Of a stretch of 64,000 bases of DNA, positions 61,411 to 64,000 are shown piece after piece. Under the pieces are notes generated by a model that saw nothing but the letters and a program-made list of their open reading frames with translations, searched no databases and had not been told where the DNA came from. Each line of letters begins with the position of its first letter. The first letter of the stretch is position 1. The stretch lies in NCBI RefSeq assembly GCF_017873395.1, contig NZ_JAGGKC010000002.1, positions 62,001-126,000 of the forward strand, read 5' to 3'. The position numbers and the translations under genes are program-made. This DNA is from Youngiibacter multivorans. GTDB lineage: Bacteria > Bacillota > Clostridia > Clostridiales > Clostridiaceae.

Positions 61411-62391
61411 ATGGTTAGAAAGAGATATATGCTTATTGCATCGCTCGCACTGTCGCTTATATTTGCTGCATCCTGTGCCAACTCACCAGAGCCGAAGCCA
61501 ACTGATGGAACCCCCACTGAGACAGTGCCATCTGCAACAGTACCTTCGGTCACTGAACCATCCAAAGAGATTCCAATTCTGGAACCTCTGGAGAATCCTG
61601 GTGAAAACACATACGACGATATGATTACTGAAGGTACTATAACCACTCTATCCAAGCATTTCGATCTGGACAGTGACGGGACAAAGGAAAAGATAATCCT
61701 CGTTGCCCGTGACACCAGACCAGATGCTGCAAGCTCCGAGGTTGTCATGTACTCAGAATTTGAGCTTAAAGTAAATGAATTGATCAGCGTCATGAAGTCT
61801 GACGCAATGACCATAGACCTTTTCGAACCTAGGTTCAACATAACAGATATCGATGACACCGACCCTTATAGGGAGATTGCGGTCAGCTGGTACGGGGAGG
61901 ATGTCTATTCAGGCACCGTCTTCTACAGGTATGATGGAAATAGCCTCACAGAGCTTGGACAAATAGGCGGTTTCTTCGGTAAGTGGTTCGTTGGCGGTGC
62001 TGTCGATGATGGTGCAGTTAAGATTGACGGTTCCGGCATAGTCAGGACAATATCACTGAGTTCAATCCTCATGCCATGGTTCTACGATGACGAATATTCT
62101 GTTGAGTCTGGTAAACTTGTTCGAATACAGAAGGACATCTACCCGCTTGAGCACAGTGTCACTGTCATAAAGGACCTGACGCTAAGGAACTCAAGGACTG
62201 ACAATTCTGACGGGATAACTCTCAAGGCAGGTGAATCCTGTGTGATCACTGGTTCAGACAACAAGGAGTGGTTCTCAATAAAGAACAGTTCAGGCGAAAC
62301 CGGATGGTTCGCTGTAGATGACTACCATATGATAAGAGGAACAGGTCTTCCAGCTGAAGATTACTTCAGCGGGCTTATCAATGCAGGTTAG
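61411..62391 (+). CDS. Lipoprotein with C-terminal SH3-like segment
   Basis: Exported protein of 326 residues with lipobox AASC near residue 22 and a Pro/Thr-rich linker (about 25-60). The middle part has an FDLDSDGTKEKIIL Ca-binding-like loop, typical of VCBS-like repeats; the last 70 residues (LKAGESCVITGSDNKEWFSI and SSGETGWFAV) fit a bacterial SH3 domain. It may bind cell wall. Function unknown. Confidence 0.75.
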   Translation: MVRKRYMLIASLALSLIFAASCANSPEPKPTDGTPTETVPSATVPSVTEPSKEIPILEPLENPGENTYDDMITEGTITTLSKHFDLDSDGTKEKIILVARDTRPDAASSEVVMYSEFELKVNELISVMKSDAMTIDLFEPRFNITDIDDTDPYREIAVSWYGEDVYSGTVFYRYDGNSLTELGQIGGFFGKWFVGGAVDDGAVKIDGSGIVRTISLSSILMPWFYDDEYSVESGKLVRIQKDIYPLEHSVTVIKDLTLRNSRTDNSDGITLKAGESCVITGSDNKEWFSIKNSSGETGWFAVDDYHMIRGTGLPAEDYFSGLINAG

Positions 62392-62597
62392 GAACTTCAA
62401 TGGCAAGGTTACTGATAAAGTATAGATCTCAAAATTCAAAGGTTTATCTTAATGTGGTATGATGATATTAAGTAATTCATGAAAGAATCCGAATGACTTT
62501 CAATCATCATTATTTCAACCTTCAACAAAAGATAGTGCAGGAGTTAATATGTTGCTCCTGACCAAATAGAACTAATTGCTGCGATTAGGAGGGAATT

Positions 62598-63092
62598 ATG
62601 GAAAAGGATGAGCAAAGGATCATAGCACAGGCCATACTCAACGAGGTGGAAGGCAATGAATTCTACAGGATGGCCGCAAATGCCACTAAGTCTGAAGAGA
62701 CTAAAGAGACATTCCTTAGGCTTGCTGCAGAGGAACTGAGCCATGTAAAATACCTTACCGACCTCAGAAAGAAGCTTGGAGAAGGCCTCGACCCATCAAT
62801 TGAACAGATCATGGACATAGGGCCAGTCCCATCCCCAGACATCTATAAATGGGGAAAAGTAACGGTTGAGGATTCATCGCTTGCACTTTCCGCACTCAGC
62901 ATAGGCATGAAGCTTGAAAAGGATTCTGTGGATTTCTACAGGGAAGCTAAAGAGAAATCCGAATCAAAGGCAGGCAAGGCCATTTTCGACAAGCTGGTCG
63001 AGTGGGAGACCATTCACCTGAATATCCTGGAGCTCCAGCATAAGGCAGTCCAGACCTTCTGGTGGGCAGACCAGGGATTCGCACCATTCTAG
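62598..63092 (+). CDS. Ferritin-like/rubrerythrin-type protein
   Basis: Protein of 164 residues with a diiron four-helix pattern: LNEVEGNEFYRMAA, RLAAEELSHVKYL, KLEKDSVDFYREA and KLVEWETIHLNILE, giving the ExxH and E...E ligands of rubrerythrin-type domains. No rubredoxin domain. It may protect against peroxide or store iron. GGAGGG precedes the ATG. Confidence 0.88.
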   Translation: MEKDEQRIIAQAILNEVEGNEFYRMAANATKSEETKETFLRLAAEELSHVKYLTDLRKKLGEGLDPSIEQIMDIGPVPSPDIYKWGKVTVEDSSLALSALSIGMKLEKDSVDFYREAKEKSESKAGKAIFDKLVEWETIHLNILELQHKAVQTFWWADQGFAPF

Positions 63093-63103
63093 AACAAAAT
63101 TAC

Positions 63104-63126
63104 AAGGCGGCTCGATGAGCCGCCTT
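63104..63126 (+). terminator. Terminator of the ferritin-like gene
   Basis: Perfect ten-base stem AAGGCGGCTC/GAGCCGCCTT with a three-base loop, then TTGC. Confidence 0.9.
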
Positions 63127-63192
63127 TTGCTTTGCCTTTATTTTATTCAGAAGGTTTCATACATTCAGATTGTCCAGGTCTTTAGGTTAACC

Positions 63193-64000
63193 CTACTTCA
63201 GGCCAGTCAGCTGCTTGCTTAACCCATACATCAGCTTTCCCTTTTCACGGTCCATTGCATGCCTGGCAGGTGTCTCCTCCACTGTAAGATGGAAGAATTT
63301 GCCGCTTACATCACTCATGGCCGGATCAGCGACAAGGTAATATATAGATTCGCCTGATACCTGAGGGTCACTCAGGAAGGGCCTTATGAAATGGCGGTTG
63401 AAGAAGCGATAGAGCCAGCCGTTGCTCATGCCGATATTAGTCTTCACATCCCCTGGATGCATTGCATTTATCGTAACCTTGGTACCCTTAAGCTCATCGT
63501 TCATCTCCCAGAGTGTCATCAGCTGAGCTGTCTTTGACGCTCCATAACCCCTGAGCCCGGTATATATTCGCTTTTTCCACCCAAGGTCATCAATATCAAG
63601 ACCATTGAAGCGGTGGCCTTCCGAATTCACCTGAAGGATCCTTGAGGGAGCACTTTCCTTCATACGTTCAAGCAGAAGGTTTGTCAGAAGGAAGGATGCC
63701 AGATGGTTGACGCAAAAGACCTTTTCAAAGCCATCACTGGTATAGGTTGCCTTCGTTGAATGCATACCCGCACAATTTATCAGCACATCAATTCGTGGGT
63801 ATACCTGAAGTATTCTTTCTGCTGCCCTTCTTACATCCTCCAGGTCACAAAGGTCAGCTACATAGGCATCTGATTGCACACCATAGTCAGATTGCAGCTT
63901 AAGCTTAAGCCTTGCCAGTTTTTCAGCATTTCGACTGACCATGACTACATGTGCTTTCCCCTGTGCCAAGCGCTTTACGGCTTCAAGGCCTACACCTGAT
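63193..64000 (-). CDS. Short-chain dehydrogenase/reductase (5' end outside window)
   Basis: NAD(P)-dependent SDR protein; at least 269 residues are present and the start lies past the right edge. The partial cofactor motif SGVGLEAVKRLA is the end of TGxxxGxG. The rest has INCAGMHS (for NNAG), the active-site Tyr and Lys in YGASKTAQL, and HPGDVKTNIG. It resembles retinol dehydrogenase/WWOX-like SDRs. Its substrate is unknown. The stop is at 63193. Confidence 0.88.
   Translation of the reverse strand, partial: SGVGLEAVKRLAQGKAHVVMVSRNAEKLARLKLKLQSDYGVQSDAYVADLCDLEDVRRAAERILQVYPRIDVLINCAGMHSTKATYTSDGFEKVFCVNHLASFLLTNLLLERMKESAPSRILQVNSEGHRFNGLDIDDLGWKKRIYTGLRGYGASKTAQLMTLWEMNDELKGTKVTINAMHPGDVKTNIGMSNGWLYRFFNRHFIRPFLSDPQVSGESIYYLVADPAMSDVSGKFFHLTVEETPARHAMDREKGKLMYGLSKQLTGLK

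Noticed and set aside
1..64000. tRNA, rRNA, CRISPR array, prophage or intact insertion sequence
   Set aside because: None was seen on either strand by reading; no repeat-spacer pattern, cloverleaf or transposase was found.

Overview
The window looks like part of the chromosome of a strictly anaerobic, low-to-moderate G+C Bacillota (Clostridia-like) bacterium. The reasons are lipoprotein-anchored binding proteins with Gram-positive-style signal peptides, strong AGGAGG ribosome sites with frequent TTG/GTG starts, type III glutamine synthetase, acetate kinase, an iron-only-hydrogenase-system regulator of the TM1266 type, exported FMN/FAD reductases, and many tight divergent operons separated by intrinsic terminators. 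No rRNA, tRNA, CRISPR array, prophage or intact insertion sequence was seen. Species is not assigned.

Layout. (1) 1-10.7 kb: two carboxylate uptake and breakdown operons, each with tripartite tricarboxylate transporter (TTT) genes. The first has a GalB-like hydratase, a GalC-like aldolase, a DUF6282 hydrolase and the start of a TctC protein, divergent from a GntR/FCD regulator. The second is tctCBA plus a 2-hydroxyacid dehydrogenase and a MhpE-like aldolase, divergent from a LysR regulator. (2) 10.8-16.6 kb: a Fur-box-preceded ferric-iron ABC operon and a NitT/TauT-type ABC operon. (3) 17.0-18.5 kb: an AbiEi/AbiEii type IV toxin-antitoxin pair. (4) 18.6-24.5 kb: an unusual redox/sulfur region. 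It holds an OsmC-like protein without its cysteines, a GcvH-like protein without its lipoyl lysine, an exported unknown, a cytoplasmic reductive-dehalogenase-like corrinoid/Fe-S protein, a CXXC thioredoxin-like protein, an ArsP-type permease, an ArsR repressor with a perfect palindromic operator, and divergently a 230-residue stripped-down [FeFe]-hydrogenase-like protein coupled to a MoaD/ThiS-like carrier ending in GG.

(5) 24.7-34.2 kb: a DUF6320/acyltransferase/esterase operon, then a LysR gene and two convergent exported flavoprotein reductases with flavinylation motifs, then a YheO-type regulator. (6) 34.3-39 kb: aminotransferase, PTS EIIBC, RidA and a divergent 6-phospho-beta-glucosidase, probably one sugar-uptake module. 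(7) 39-45.6 kb: DUF2202 protein, SRPBCC protein, prephenate dehydrogenase with a heptapeptide-repeat tail, acetate kinase, then a structured leader ahead of TM1266 and an NMT1-like ABC transporter. (8) 45.7-53 kb: a multicopper oxidase relic, a small exported protein, a MoxR/VWA pair, a NifX/Mrp/MBL/DUF134 cluster and a ZIP transporter. (9) 53-64 kb: glnN behind a consensus promoter and an attenuator-like hairpin, an AI-2E exporter-family protein, a MacAB-like efflux operon, DUF2975/XRE, an exported lipoprotein, a ferritin-like protein and a truncated SDR gene.

The best candidates for something undescribed are region 4 (cofactor-stripped homologues beside a minimal hydrogenase-like protein and a sulfur-carrier-like protein) and the structured leader with its TM1266/ABC operon in region 7. 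All functions are read from sequence motifs and family knowledge; no database search was run.
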